A stretch of DNA of 64,000 nucleotides, taken from positions 372,001 through 436,000 of the forward strand of contig NZ_BAAFZV010000002.1 in the NCBI RefSeq assembly GCF_045866565.1, in the 5' to 3' direction. Under the pieces are notes generated by a model. It had not been told where the DNA came from and ran no database searches. It saw nothing but the letters and a program-made list of their open reading frames with translations. Shown one piece after another: positions 16,017 through 24,991 of this stretch. The DNA comes from Cognatilysobacter claricitrinus (lineage in GTDB: Bacteria > Pseudomonadota > Gammaproteobacteria > Xanthomonadales > Xanthomonadaceae). Made by a program: the position numbers and the translations under genes. Numbering within the stretch: the first letter of the stretch is position 1; every line of letters begins with the position of its first letter.

Positions 16017-17294
16017 TCAGCCGGGTTGCCCGCTCGCCGCGAAGCGCCGCCACGCGTACAGCGGCATGCCGGCGAGGAGGAGCATCGCGCCCCATGCGAG
16101 TGCTTCGTTTCCTGTGCCGATCAGCGCGTACAGGGAATAGAGCAACGCCAGCGCAGCGACGACGCGGCCGCGATGCCCGCGCTGTCGCAGCCATGCGGCG
16201 CTGCCGACCACGTACGGCACCAGCGTCGCCGCGGTGGAAAGCAGGATCGAGAACGTGAACAGCTGCACCAGCGAACGGCTGAAGTTCGCCATCACCAGCA
16301 CGCTGGCCAGTGCCGACCCGATCAGCAACCCGGTGACCGGCGTGCCGCGCGCGTCGCACCGCGCGAACAGTGCGGGAAACACGCGATCGCGTGCGGATGC
16401 CAGCGACACCTGCCCGCATACCAGCACCCAGCCGTTGAGTGCACCGAAGCACGAAACGGCCATGACCGCCGCGAGGGCGAGCCCCGCTTTTGGACCCCAC
16501 AGCAGGCGAGCAGTGTCCGCCATGGGTGCGGACGAGTTCGCGAGTTGCGCGGTCGGTAGCAGCGCGACCACCGTCGTGCATGCGAGCACGGTCGCGATGC
16601 CCGCCAGCAGCGTACCGATCAGCGTCGCTCGCGGCACCGTGCGCTCCGCGTCGTCGACAGCGCCCGCTGGCACCGTCGCGGCTTCGAGGCCGAGCAGTGC
16701 CCACAACGTCAGCGCGACAGTCGATTGCATGACGGCAGGCAGCGACTGGCCGCTTGGATTGAACGTCAGCGAGTTCGCGTCGACCGCCCACACGGCGACC
16801 GCGCCGAACACCAGCAGTGGAAGAAGTTTGAGCACGGTGGTGACCACCTGCATGCGGCCCGCCTCGCGCACACCGGCGAGGTTGACCAGCGTGCACGCCC
16901 ACAGCGCGAACAACGCACACGCCGCGCCGCGTGCCGGCGTGGCCGTCGCCGCGGGCACCAGCGCGCCCAGGCTGCCGGCGAACGCGACCGCGATCGCCGC
17001 ATTCGCGCACCACACTGAAACCCAGTAGCTCCACGCGACGGTGAACCCGACGAACTCGCCGAATGCATTGCGCGCGTACAGGTAGGGACCGCCGCTTTGC
17101 GGCCAGCGCGCGGAGAGCCGGGCGAATGTCGACGCCAGCAGCAATGCGCCGCACAAGGTGATGGCCCAGCCCGCGAGACTGGCAACGCCGAACGGCGCCA
17201 ACGCCGACGGAAGAAGGAACGCGCCGGAGCCGATCATGCTGCCGACCACCAGCGCGATGGCCGACCAGAGGCCGAGCGGTCGCGCGTTACCCAC
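16017..17294 (-). CDS. APC-family amino-acid/polyamine permease
   Basis: This 425-aa inner-membrane transporter has about 12 hydrophobic segments. It opens with the APC helix 1 signature ALVVGSMIGSGAFLLPSALA (unwound GSG substrate-binding break) and has the TM6-like ALLGLEAATVPAGAVDDAER. Start is a GTG at 17294 that overlaps the stop of the upstream Rieske oxygenase gene by 8 bases, so the two are translationally coupled. The permease probably imports the amine or amino-acid-type substrate of that oxygenase; this is inference from the operon. Closest in layout to the YjeH/AdiC type of the superfamily. Confidence 0.9.
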   Translation of the reverse strand: MGNARPLGLWSAIALVVGSMIGSGAFLLPSALAPFGVASLAGWAITLCGALLLASTFARLSARWPQSGGPYLYARNAFGEFVGFTVAWSYWVSVWCANAAIAVAFAGSLGALVPAATATPARGAACALFALWACTLVNLAGVREAGRMQVVTTVLKLLPLLVFGAVAVWAVDANSLTFNPSGQSLPAVMQSTVALTLWALLGLEAATVPAGAVDDAERTVPRATLIGTLLAGIATVLACTTVVALLPTAQLANSSAPMADTARLLWGPKAGLALAAVMAVSCFGALNGWVLVCGQVSLASARDRVFPALFARCDARGTPVTGLLIGSALASVLVMANFSRSLVQLFTFSILLSTAATLVPYVVGSAAWLRQRGHRGRVVAALALLYSLYALIGTGNEALAWGAMLLLAGMPLYAWRRFAASGQPG

Positions 17295-18366
17295 GCGACG
17301 ACCGATACGCGGCGCGCACCAGTTCGTGGAAGTGATGCACGGCGTTCTCGCGCAGCGGATTCAGTCGCCCCGGCGCGTACGAACCCGATGCTAGGCCGCG
17401 TTGCACGTCTTCGCAGATGGTCAGATCCTCGAGCTGCACTTCGTCGCTGAAGGAAAGATCCGCTTCGCGCCGGGAATTGCCCTGCTCGCTGTCGTCGACC
17501 GCATAGTAGAAATCGAATTCCACGCGACAACGGTCGACCCCGCGCGGAACGACGCGATTGGTCTGCAGCCGGCCGGGCAGGATGTTGAGCATGGTGTTGG
17601 GCCACATCCAGTAGTACAGCGCGTCGCCGTCGCCATACAGCGCATCGCCGCTCTCCAGCGGGCTCCACTGGTACGAGTACCACTCGGCGGTTTCGGTGAC
17701 GTAGCTGCGATAGTCGAGCAACCGGTTCAGGCCCGGATGGATGTGCGGGACGTGGTAGCCCTCGAGGTAGTTGTCGACGTAGACCTTCCAGTTGCACGCA
17801 ACGTCGTAGCCGACACGCCGGTGGTGCCCGTAGTGTTCCAGCCCGCGCGACGGGCCGAGGCGTTCGTCGATGCCTGCGGTGAACGCGTCGAAGTCCGGTG
17901 CGGTGCTCGCGTCGACGGCGGCGAACACCAGGCCGTTCCAGATGCGCACGGCAAGTTGCGGCAGTCGCACGTCCGAGGGTTCGAAATCCTCCGCGCCGCC
18001 CATCTCCGGCGCCGAACGCAGCACGCCGTCCAGGCCGTAGGTCCAGCCGTGATAGCGGCAGCGCAGCGACCTGGCGGCGAGACCGTCGCAGGTGGCGATC
18101 GGGCCGGCGCGATGCCGGCAGACGTTGTGGAAAACGCGCACCTCGCCATCGGCGCCGCGAACGGCGATCACCGGCAGTCCCGCGAAGTCGGCCACCACGT
18201 GATCGCCCGCGTCTCGCAACTGGCAGACATGGGCGATCAGCTGCCAGGTGCGGTCGAACACCAGCGCGCGATCGCGCGCCGGCATGTCGGCGTCGACATA
18301 GAACGCGGCGGGCAGGGCCGTGGCGTGGCTCAACGGCTGGGGGTCCAGCAGGGCGAGGGTCGTCAT
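17287..18366 (-). CDS. Rieske-type oxygenase alpha subunit (choline/carnitine monooxygenase-like)
   Basis: This 359-aa protein has the Rieske [2Fe-2S] ligands C83-x-H85 and C103-x2-H106 and a mononuclear iron site in DNYLEGYHVPHIH (H205, H210). The NWKVYVDNYLEGYHVPHIHPG block resembles choline monooxygenase, GbcA and CntA oxygenases that demethylate or oxidise quaternary amines. The reductase partner is not nearby. The ATG at 18366 is chosen over an upstream in-frame extension lacking protein character. The 8-base overlap with an APC permease supports a transport-plus-oxidation unit for an N-methylated compound. Confidence 0.88.
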   Translation of the reverse strand: MTTLALLDPQPLSHATALPAAFYVDADMPARDRALVFDRTWQLIAHVCQLRDAGDHVVADFAGLPVIAVRGADGEVRVFHNVCRHRAGPIATCDGLAARSLRCRYHGWTYGLDGVLRSAPEMGGAEDFEPSDVRLPQLAVRIWNGLVFAAVDASTAPDFDAFTAGIDERLGPSRGLEHYGHHRRVGYDVACNWKVYVDNYLEGYHVPHIHPGLNRLLDYRSYVTETAEWYSYQWSPLESGDALYGDGDALYYWMWPNTMLNILPGRLQTNRVVPRGVDRCRVEFDFYYAVDDSEQGNSRREADLSFSDEVQLEDLTICEDVQRGLASGSYAPGRLNPLRENAVHHFHELVRAAYRSSRG

Positions 18367-18899
18367 GCGTCGAGTATGGCGTCGGTCGGCGGGCTTGGCA
18401 TGGGTGTGTGCGGCAGGCGCATGCCGGTGCGACGAGGCCTCGCGGGCGGCTTGTCGACGCGCGGGTACACGGTGGGTATCACCAGCCCAATTGCACATCG
18501 CGACGCACATGACGACGCAGGACGCGCCTGCGGACTGTCCGATGCATCGCTACGAAGCCGGCGGTCGGTGGCACTGCCGCCACGCGTGATCGACGGGATG
18601 CCCGACCAGCGCGTCCTAGGTGACGATGCGACGCCGCGGTGCGCCGCATGGCCGTCGCGGTCAAGACCATGCGCGAAGCGAGCACGAGCGCGTGCGTCAT
18701 GCGGCTAGGGGACGGCGTGCCGACCCGATCCGTCCGGCGTTTCGTCCCTGCGCTCGAGCTGCGCGTCGGCGATCCATCCATCTCGCGACGCCCGCAGATG
18801 CCCGTGAGAGGCATCGACCCTGCCCCAAGGGTCAATTGTTTCGCCGGTCGCGCGTGTCGTCAGATGCCCCGTCGGGTTTCGGCCTCGCGGAGCAGTCTC
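18367..18899. other. Intergenic gap with one candidate 26-codon ORF
   Basis: This 533-base region separates the Rieske gene (minus) from the AI-2E permease gene (plus). A short frame at 18509-18589 encodes a 26-residue peptide with the pattern C10-x2-H13 and C23-x-H25, but there is no good ribosome site. Long frames here are Arg-rich shadows. No clear operator was seen. Confidence 0.4.
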
Positions 18900-20033
18900 A
18901 TGGAAGTCGGGCAGTCAACGCTTCGACGGCTCGTGACCGGCGACTTGACGGACACGTTGCTGCGCGTCGCGCTGATCATCCTGTTGGTCTTCCTGTGCGT
19001 ACGGGTGTTTTCACCGTTCGCACGCTTGTTGACGCTGGCCATGATCCTGGCGGTGGCGCTGTATCCCCTCTACCTCCGCGTGGTGCGATGGTTCCGCGGA
19101 CGGCGTGGTTGGGCGGCGACGGCGCTCGTACTGTCGAGCCTGCTACTGCTCGGCACGCCGATCGTGATGCTCGGGGCGACGGTCACCACCGAACTGAGCC
19201 AGATCTACCAGAGCGTGGAAGACGACACGCTGGCGGTGAAATCGCCTGACCCGAAAGTTGCCGAGTGGCCGGTCGTGGGCCCGCGCGTATTCACGACGTG
19301 GAATGCCGCGGCGAGCAACCTGCCGAAATTCCTGAAGCAGAACCGGGAAGTGCTCAAGGGCTATGCGAAAAAGGTGCTGGCCATGGCGGCCGGCGGCGCA
19401 TCGACGGTGGGCCTGTTCCTCTTTGGCATGATCGTCGCGGGCATCCTGATGGTGTACGCCGAGGCGTCGCGCAACGTGTTCCGACGCATCCTCATACGAC
19501 TGACCAGCCCCGAGCAGGGGCCGCAACTGCAGACGCTCTGCATCGCCACCATCCGTTCCGTCGCGACGGGCGTCGTGGGTGTGGCCTTCATCCAGGCCGT
19601 CCTGCTGGGGCTGGGCTTCATGCTCGCAGGCGTACCCGGTGCGGGCGTGCTGGCGCTGATCGCGATGTTCCTCGGCATCCTGCAGGTGCCGGCGCTGCTG
19701 GTGTCGCTGCCGGCGCTCGCGTGGCTGTGGATGGCGGACGACGGCAGCTCCACCGCCTTCAAGATCATCTTCAGCACCTGGTTCATCGTCGCCGGGTTGG
19801 CCGACAACGTGCTCAAGCCCCTGTTGCTTGGACGCGGCGTGGACGCGCCGATGCTGGTGATCCTGATCGGCGCGATCGGCGGCATGGTGACCGGCGGCAT
19901 GGCGGGCCTGTTCCTCGGCGCCGTGCTGTTGGCCGTCGGCTACCAGGTCTTCATGCAATGGGTCGATCGCGGGGTGGCCGAAGCGACCGCGGCGGCGCCA
20001 CTGACCGCCGCGCCGACGAGCATTCCCGAGTAG
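18900..20033 (+). CDS. AI-2E family (UPF0118) transporter
   Basis: This 377-aa membrane protein has the eight-helix AI-2E/PerM layout: a tight N-terminal pair and third helix (VALIILLVFLCVRV, LLTLAMILAVALYPLYLRVV), a soluble loop (residues about 90-165), then a conserved C-terminal half including VVGVAFIQAVLLGLGFMLAG, VPALLVSLPALAW and DNVLKPLLLGRG. The DNVLKP motif is a family hallmark. Members export autoinducer-2 or other small solutes, or act as Na+/H+ antiporters, so the substrate is open. The ATG at 18900 follows GGAG. It precedes a tripartite efflux operon by only 7 bases and is probably its first gene. Confidence 0.88.
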   Translation: MEVGQSTLRRLVTGDLTDTLLRVALIILLVFLCVRVFSPFARLLTLAMILAVALYPLYLRVVRWFRGRRGWAATALVLSSLLLLGTPIVMLGATVTTELSQIYQSVEDDTLAVKSPDPKVAEWPVVGPRVFTTWNAAASNLPKFLKQNREVLKGYAKKVLAMAAGGASTVGLFLFGMIVAGILMVYAEASRNVFRRILIRLTSPEQGPQLQTLCIATIRSVATGVVGVAFIQAVLLGLGFMLAGVPGAGVLALIAMFLGILQVPALLVSLPALAWLWMADDGSSTAFKIIFSTWFIVAGLADNVLKPLLLGRGVDAPMLVILIGAIGGMVTGGMAGLFLGAVLLAVGYQVFMQWVDRGVAEATAAAPLTAAPTSIPE

Positions 20034-20040
20034 TCGCATC

Positions 20041-21579
20041 GTGCGACGCATCGGCGCCATGTTGATGCTCGCGTCGGTCGTGCTGCTCCAAGGCTGCGTC
20101 ACGCTCGGCCCCGACTACCAGGAGCCGGAAGTCGGCTGGTTGCAGAGTTGGCACTCCGATCTGTACGGCCAGCTCGGCAATGCCGACCAGCAGACGCAGG
20201 TCGACCTGCATTTCTGGTGGCGGGCGTTCAACGACCCGGTGCTGAACACGCTGATCGAAACCGCGCGTCGCGAGAATCCATCGCTGCGCATCGCCGGGCT
20301 CAGGATCCTGGAGAGCCGCGCGGTGCTGCGCATCGCCGGAAGCAACCAGTATCCGCAGCTGCAGCAACTCAGCGCCGCGGCCACGCGCATCGACAACCGC
20401 GAAAGCGGTGGGGCGGGGGCGGACGCGCACCAGCATCTCACCGCATACAACGCAGGTTTCGACCTGGCGTGGGAACTGGATTTCTGGGGCCGGTTCAAGC
20501 GTGGCATCGAATCGGCCGAAGCCGGCTACTTCGCATCGATCACCAACCAGCAGGACGTGCAGACGCTGCTGAGCGCGCAGGTGGCCACGCTGTACTACGC
20601 ATATCGCACGACCCTGTTGCGCATCGACATCGCGCGCAAGAACGCGATCATCCAGAAGCGCAGCCTGGACATCACCGAACGCCTGTTCCGGCATGGGCAG
20701 GAATCGGAGTTCGACCTGCAGCAGGCCAAGGCCCAGTACTTCGGCACGTTGGCGACGATTCCGGAACAGGAGGCCGACCTGGTCCAGCTGCGCAACGCGC
20801 TGTGCGCCGTGCTGGGGCGGCCGCCGGGCGACGTGCCGGAACTGGCGTCGGCAGGCGGCCCGCTGCCCATCGTCGGGTCCGCGGTGATCACCGAAGTCCC
20901 CGCGCAGCTGTTGCTGCGTCGTCGCGATGTGCGCACCGCCGCATGGCAGGTCGCGGCGCAGTCGGCGCAGATCGGTATCGCGAAGGCCGACTATTTCCCT
21001 GCGATCACATTGCTGGGAACGATCGGCTGGTCGTCCGATTCGCTTGGCGGAACGCCGGACGTGACGCGCATTGCCGGCGGCCCTGCGCTGACGTGGAACA
21101 TCTTCGACTACGGTCGCATCCGCAACAACGTGCGCCTGCAGGACGCGCGCCTGCAGCAGTCGATCGAACTGTTCCAGAACACTGCGCTGGTGGGCGCGCG
21201 GGAAATCGACGATGCCGCCATCGGCGTGGTCAAGACCGGCGAGCAGCAGACGCCGCTTCATGACGCGGCACGCGCCGCGGAACGGTCGCTCGACCTCGCC
21301 AACCGGCTCTACCAGGAAGGCTACCTGGGGTTCGATCGCGTGCTGGACGCGCAACGGGTGATGTTCACGCAGGCCGAGCGCGAACTGCTCAACGACAGCG
21401 CGCACATCAGCGCGGTGATCACGATGTACAAGGCGGCCGGCGGCGGATGGGTGGACATGCCGATCGACGAGATCGTGCCCGAACAGACGCGCACGACCAT
21501 GGAAGCGAGGACGCGCTGGGGCGGTCTGTTGCGCGCACCGCTGCCGGCGGATGCCGACCACGGGAAGCATTCCAAATGA
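20041..21579 (+). CDS. Outer-membrane efflux factor, OprM/NodT family lipoprotein
   Basis: From the GTG at 20041 (or the ATG at 20059) this is about 512 aa: a lipoprotein signal with lipobox VLLQGC, then the duplicated TolC-type coiled-coil repeats, for example NPSLRIAGLRILESRAVLR and AGYFASITNQQDVQTLLSAQ. It shows the NodT-family hallmarks LPIVG...EVPAQLLLRRRDVR and PALTWNIFDYGRIR. It would trimerise as the outer-membrane channel of a tripartite pump. It overlaps the HlyD-family adaptor gene by 4 bases (ATGA), so pump stoichiometry is translationally coupled. The pump lacks an RND or MFS gene; the DUF2955 protein downstream takes that place. Confidence 0.93.
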   Translation: MRRIGAMLMLASVVLLQGCVTLGPDYQEPEVGWLQSWHSDLYGQLGNADQQTQVDLHFWWRAFNDPVLNTLIETARRENPSLRIAGLRILESRAVLRIAGSNQYPQLQQLSAAATRIDNRESGGAGADAHQHLTAYNAGFDLAWELDFWGRFKRGIESAEAGYFASITNQQDVQTLLSAQVATLYYAYRTTLLRIDIARKNAIIQKRSLDITERLFRHGQESEFDLQQAKAQYFGTLATIPEQEADLVQLRNALCAVLGRPPGDVPELASAGGPLPIVGSAVITEVPAQLLLRRRDVRTAAWQVAAQSAQIGIAKADYFPAITLLGTIGWSSDSLGGTPDVTRIAGGPALTWNIFDYGRIRNNVRLQDARLQQSIELFQNTALVGAREIDDAAIGVVKTGEQQTPLHDAARAAERSLDLANRLYQEGYLGFDRVLDAQRVMFTQAERELLNDSAHISAVITMYKAAGGGWVDMPIDEIVPEQTRTTMEARTRWGGLLRAPLPADADHGKHSK

Positions 21580-22685
21580 GCGAGGACCAGACGCCGCCCG
21601 CCGATGCGAAGTCGACCGTCAAGAAGGGCGGGCGCGTCGTCGCGATCGTCATCGTCGCCAGTCTCGTGCTTTACCTGTTCGCGGACCGCTACACGCCGTA
21701 CACGTCGCAGGCACGCATCGAAGGCTACGTCGTCGGCGTGGCGCCCAAGGTCGCAGGTGCGGTGACGAAGATTTCGGTCACCAACAACCAGGCGGTGAAA
21801 GCCGGGCAAGTGCTGCTGGAGATCGATCCGTCGCAATACCGCATCGCGCTCGCGAAGGCGCAGTCGGATCTCGCGAACGCGCACAAGCAGGTGGGCGCGG
21901 GTAGTGCGACGGTGGATGCGGCGCGCGCGAACCTGCGCGCTGCGCGTGCCAACGAACTGGCTGCGCGACAGGATGCGACGCGCCTGCGGCGATTGCGCGA
22001 AGAGGACGAGGGAACGATCTCCGTGCGCCGGCAGGAGATCGCCGATGCGGGCCTGCAGCAGGCCTCGGCGCAGGTCGCCGCCGCGGAGGCCGACATCCGC
22101 CGCGCCATCGAACAGATGGGCGGCGACAACGTCGACGACAACACCGTGCTGCAGACCGCGCTCACTGCGGTGGACAAGGCCGAGCTCGACGTCGCGAACA
22201 CGGTCGTCAGGGCGCCGGCGGCGGGTGTCATCACCGACCTGCGCACCGACGTCGGCTTGTACGCCGGTACCGGCAGCCCCGTACTGACGCTCGTCGCCAT
22301 ACGCGATGTGTGGATCGACGCCGAGTTCACCGAAAACAACCTGGGCCACATGAAGGTCGGGACGCCGGTCGAGATCGTGTTCGACGCGCTTCCCGGACGC
22401 GTGTTCAAAGGCCGCGTGCGCAGCATCGGGCTGGGTGTCGGCGCGGGTAGCGCACCGCCACCGGGCACGCTGCCCTCGATCGAGAACAGTCGCGACTGGC
22501 TGCGGCAGTCGCAGCGATTCCCGGTGATCGTCGGCTTCGACGCGCGACAGGATCCCGCGTTGCGCGACGCACTGCGCGTGGGCGGGCAGGCCTCGGTGAT
22601 CGCCTACGGCGAGGGAAGCGCCATCCTGCGCCTGCTCGGCAAGCTGTACATCCGCGTGGCGAGCCTGCTCACCTACGCGTACTGA
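21576..22685 (+). CDS. HlyD/EmrA-family membrane fusion protein
   Basis: This 369-aa periplasmic adaptor has one N-terminal transmembrane anchor (VVAIVIVASLVLYLFA, about residues 22-37), then a lipoyl half-motif (YVVGVAPKVAGAVTKISVTN), a long coiled coil (about 80-190) and the second lipoyl half with beta-barrel (VVRAPAAGVITDLRTDVGLY, DVWIDAEFTENNLGHMKVG). It would join the inner-membrane DUF2955 protein to the OprM-type channel. The start overlaps the previous stop (ATGA). Adaptors next to DUF2955 proteins are commonly linked to export of aromatic acids (AaeA-like), but the substrate here is unknown. Confidence 0.93.
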   Translation: MSEDQTPPADAKSTVKKGGRVVAIVIVASLVLYLFADRYTPYTSQARIEGYVVGVAPKVAGAVTKISVTNNQAVKAGQVLLEIDPSQYRIALAKAQSDLANAHKQVGAGSATVDAARANLRAARANELAARQDATRLRRLREEDEGTISVRRQEIADAGLQQASAQVAAAEADIRRAIEQMGGDNVDDNTVLQTALTAVDKAELDVANTVVRAPAAGVITDLRTDVGLYAGTGSPVLTLVAIRDVWIDAEFTENNLGHMKVGTPVEIVFDALPGRVFKGRVRSIGLGVGAGSAPPPGTLPSIENSRDWLRQSQRFPVIVGFDARQDPALRDALRVGGQASVIAYGEGSAILRLLGKLYIRVASLLTYAY

Positions 22686-22690
22686 CGATC

Positions 22691-23716
22691 GTGATGCCAC
22701 TGGCCGCCAGAAGGACGTTCCGGCTCGCTGCGGTCATCGCGCTGTCGTTGGTGGCCGCGTATGGCATCGCGACGCCGATGCCGTTCCTCGCGCCGCTCTT
22801 CGCGATATTCCTCACCGCGAAGCCGGCGCCGCCGATGGGCGCGAAAACGCTGGCGACGTTGCTGGTCGTGGTGTCGGTCACGCTGGGCACCGGGCTGGTG
22901 CTGGCGCCCGTGCTGCGCTACTACCCGGTGACCGGCGTCGCGCTGGTCGCCGTCGGCATCTTTGCAAGCACCTATCTAGGCGTCGGCGTGGGCAAAGCGC
23001 TGGTGTCGACATTGTTCACGGTCGGCCTGACGATGATTCCCGCGGCCGCCTTGATCGAACACGCGGTGGCGCTTTCGGTGGTGCAGGCGCTGCTGATCGG
23101 TATCGCGGTCGCCATCGCGTGTCAGTGGGTGGTCTATCCGCTGTTTCCGGAAGACGCGGTCGCCACGCGTCCACAGGAGACGCCACCGACCGACGTCGCG
23201 CAGGCCGCGTGGATCGCACTGCGCACGATGATCATCGTGTTGCCGCCGGTCCTGATGGCGTTTACGAACCCCTCGGCGTACATGGCGATCATCATGAAGG
23301 CCGTCCTGCTGGGGCAGCAGGGGTCGGCCGTCGACGCACGCGCGGCGGGGGTGGAGTTGCTGGGGTCCACCTTCCTGGCCGGAGTGTTTGCGATCGCGCT
23401 CTGGATCGCGTTGCAGGCGTGGCCCGGGCTGTGGATGTTCTTCCTGTGGACGCTGCTGTTCGGCCTGTACGTGGGTGCGAAGTTGTATCGCGTCGCCACG
23501 ACCCGCTTTCCCGCGTCGTTCTGGATCAACGTTGGCGTGACGATGCTGATCCTCGTCGGCCCCGCGGTGGAGGACAGCGCCGGCGGTGGCGTGCGCTGGG
23601 CCTTCGCACAGCGCCTCACGCTGTTCTTTGCGGTCACGGCTTACGCGTGGTTCGCGATCCTGGTGCTCGAGGGGTTGCGTACTCGCAGGTCCGCACGACG
23701 CTTGCGCACGACCTAA
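22691..23716 (+). CDS. DUF2955 (FUSC/AaeB-like) inner-membrane efflux protein
   Basis: This 341-aa protein has about ten hydrophobic segments in two blocks of five, the arrangement of the FUSC/AaeB superfamily. The first block runs from LAAVIALSLVAAYGIATPMP to QALLIGIAVAIACQWVVYPLF and is followed by a short cytosolic loop. The second includes MIIVLPPVLMAFTNPSAYMA. DUF2955 proteins are half-size relatives that lack the large cytosolic domain of AaeB. It starts at GTG 22691 or ATG 22694, just 5 bases after the adaptor gene, and completes the efflux operon begun by the OprM-type gene. Confidence 0.85.
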   Translation: MMPLAARRTFRLAAVIALSLVAAYGIATPMPFLAPLFAIFLTAKPAPPMGAKTLATLLVVVSVTLGTGLVLAPVLRYYPVTGVALVAVGIFASTYLGVGVGKALVSTLFTVGLTMIPAAALIEHAVALSVVQALLIGIAVAIACQWVVYPLFPEDAVATRPQETPPTDVAQAAWIALRTMIIVLPPVLMAFTNPSAYMAIIMKAVLLGQQGSAVDARAAGVELLGSTFLAGVFAIALWIALQAWPGLWMFFLWTLLFGLYVGAKLYRVATTRFPASFWINVGVTMLILVGPAVEDSAGGGVRWAFAQRLTLFFAVTAYAWFAILVLEGLRTRRSARRLRTT

Positions 23717-23722
23717 GGCGTT

Positions 23723-24064
23723 TCAGGACTGCTCATCGAGCCCGAAGACGCGCAGCTCCTGCGCGCAACGGCACGCTTTCGCAATGCGCGCCGCCCATGC
23801 GATGGCGTCGTCGCGCGACGGCAAGTCGAGCACGGTGAAACCGCCGTCGAGCGCGGGTGCCCACGGGTAGCCGCCCGGCGTCACTTCGCCGCTGGCGGAG
23901 ACGAGCACGGGGAGTACGGCTTGGTCGATGCCGCCTGCGAAGACGTAGACCCCGGCGGCCTTGGCCTCGTCGATCACCGCGTGCGCAGCGCGGCCGACCG
24001 CCTCCATTTCACCTTCGGCGATCGCCATCGCTGCACTCGGAAACGAGATCAGGTACTTCGCCAT
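23723..24064 (-). CDS. YciI-like (YCII/DGPF) family protein
   Basis: This 113-aa protein begins MAKYLISFPSAAM and ends in a DDAIAWAARIAKACRCAQEL helix, the ferredoxin-like alpha/beta fold of YciI-related proteins. The segment ALDGGFTVLDLPSRDDAIAWA matches the DGPF subfamily pattern of a Gly-Gly strand followed by a Asp-x-Ala helix. Such proteins often accompany ECF sigma factors, but none is here. The start at 24064 is used because the family begins with MKYLI-type strands. It converges on the DUF2955 gene with just 6 bases between stops. Function unknown. Confidence 0.8.
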   Translation of the reverse strand: MAKYLISFPSAAMAIAEGEMEAVGRAAHAVIDEAKAAGVYVFAGGIDQAVLPVLVSASGEVTPGGYPWAPALDGGFTVLDLPSRDDAIAWAARIAKACRCAQELRVFGLDEQS

Positions 24065-24403
24065 TCGTGCGTCTTCCGAGTTCTTGAAGATGACGTTGTC
24101 GCGCGGTCGTCTTGGATTACATGCCGATTCGCGCGCGTGCGCCCGATTGCAACGTGAACAATCCGGGCGCGGCAATCATCGGATGGACGGTCAGCCGTGC
24201 AAGCGAACGCAAGCATGCAGGCTTCAGCCCACGCTGCGCGACACCGAAACGCGGGCATGCGAGCTCTATCGCGGAGTTTCCAATTTCGGTTCCGGTACGT
24301 CCAATGCGTGATGACAGCACGCTCGCGTCCGCTTGCATCGATTCGTGAGTTCGGCGTCAACGACACCTCACCACGCGCTGATCCGGTGATTACAAATCCG
24401 CGC
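24065..24403. other. Intergenic stretch of lower GC, nothing recognised
   Basis: GC drops relative to the flanks (for example 24280-24330 and 24040-24100). No frame shows a family signal or protein-like composition on either strand. It may be the decayed edge of an older insertion, or only promoter DNA for the YciI gene. Confidence 0.4.
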
Positions 24404-24697
24404 CTAGCCTGCCAGGTCTGCGGTGCAGTCGCCTGGTCTCGCGGCTGCCCCAAGCGCAGCACAGCGCTCGCCGGGCATCGATCCTGGAACGGCACAGGAA
24501 TGCTGGAGAGGAAAGTCAACGAAGACGAACCTGCATGCCCTGATGTCTTCCTTCGCAGTCGCGACTGTCGTGTCCCTCGGCAGCGCGAGCAGCGCCGGAG
24601 CGGACGACGGGTTCGTGCTGGGCCAACAGGCTGTAAGCGCGACCAGTCCGAGTGCAGAGACCATAAGCGAAGCACGGCGCTGGAAGAAGGACGGCAA
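24404..24697 (-). CDS. Candidate small lipoprotein, TTG start (ambiguous locus)
   Basis: A TTG at 24697 with GGAGG 9 bases upstream opens a 97-aa frame that begins with a basic, hydrophobic leader (FFQRRASLMVSALGLVALTAC), a good lipoprotein signal with lipobox LTAC at Cys25. The mature part contains three further cysteines and no known motif. The plus strand of the same DNA holds another signal-peptide-like frame (24519 onward), so only one is likely real. Codon third positions are GC-rich in both frames and do not settle the matter. Confidence 0.35.
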   Translation of the reverse strand: MPSFFQRRASLMVSALGLVALTACWPSTNPSSAPALLALPRDTTVATAKEDIRACRFVFVDFPLQHSCAVPGSMPGERCAALGAAARPGDCTADLAG

Positions 24698-24991
24698 GTT
24701 CGCCGACCTCCACGCCCCAAGTGTGAGGTTCCGATTGATCGGATCCTGGGCATGGGAGCGCCGGCACGGAGGCGTCAGAGCGCGTCGCGCGGAGCGGAGT
24801 CGCCAGGAACCGAAGCTGCGTGCCGTCGCGAAGGGCGTTAACGATGTTGGCTTCATCTGTGGGCGCCAGACCCGACAGTGTCTGTCGTTGCGAATCGAAT
24901 GACCCGGGATGGGCGCCGCGACGCCCATCGCCACCACTGGCAGTGCGGCGGTCCGTCCAATTGTTTTGTTGCGTGTCCAGCGGGAGGTGTC
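24698..24991. other. Intergenic gap before the DUF3300 gene
   Basis: No supported gene on either strand. The plus-strand frame that crosses it (from the ambiguous locus) is Arg-rich and shadow-like here. The last 20 bases carry the ribosome site of the DUF3300 gene. Confidence 0.4.
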
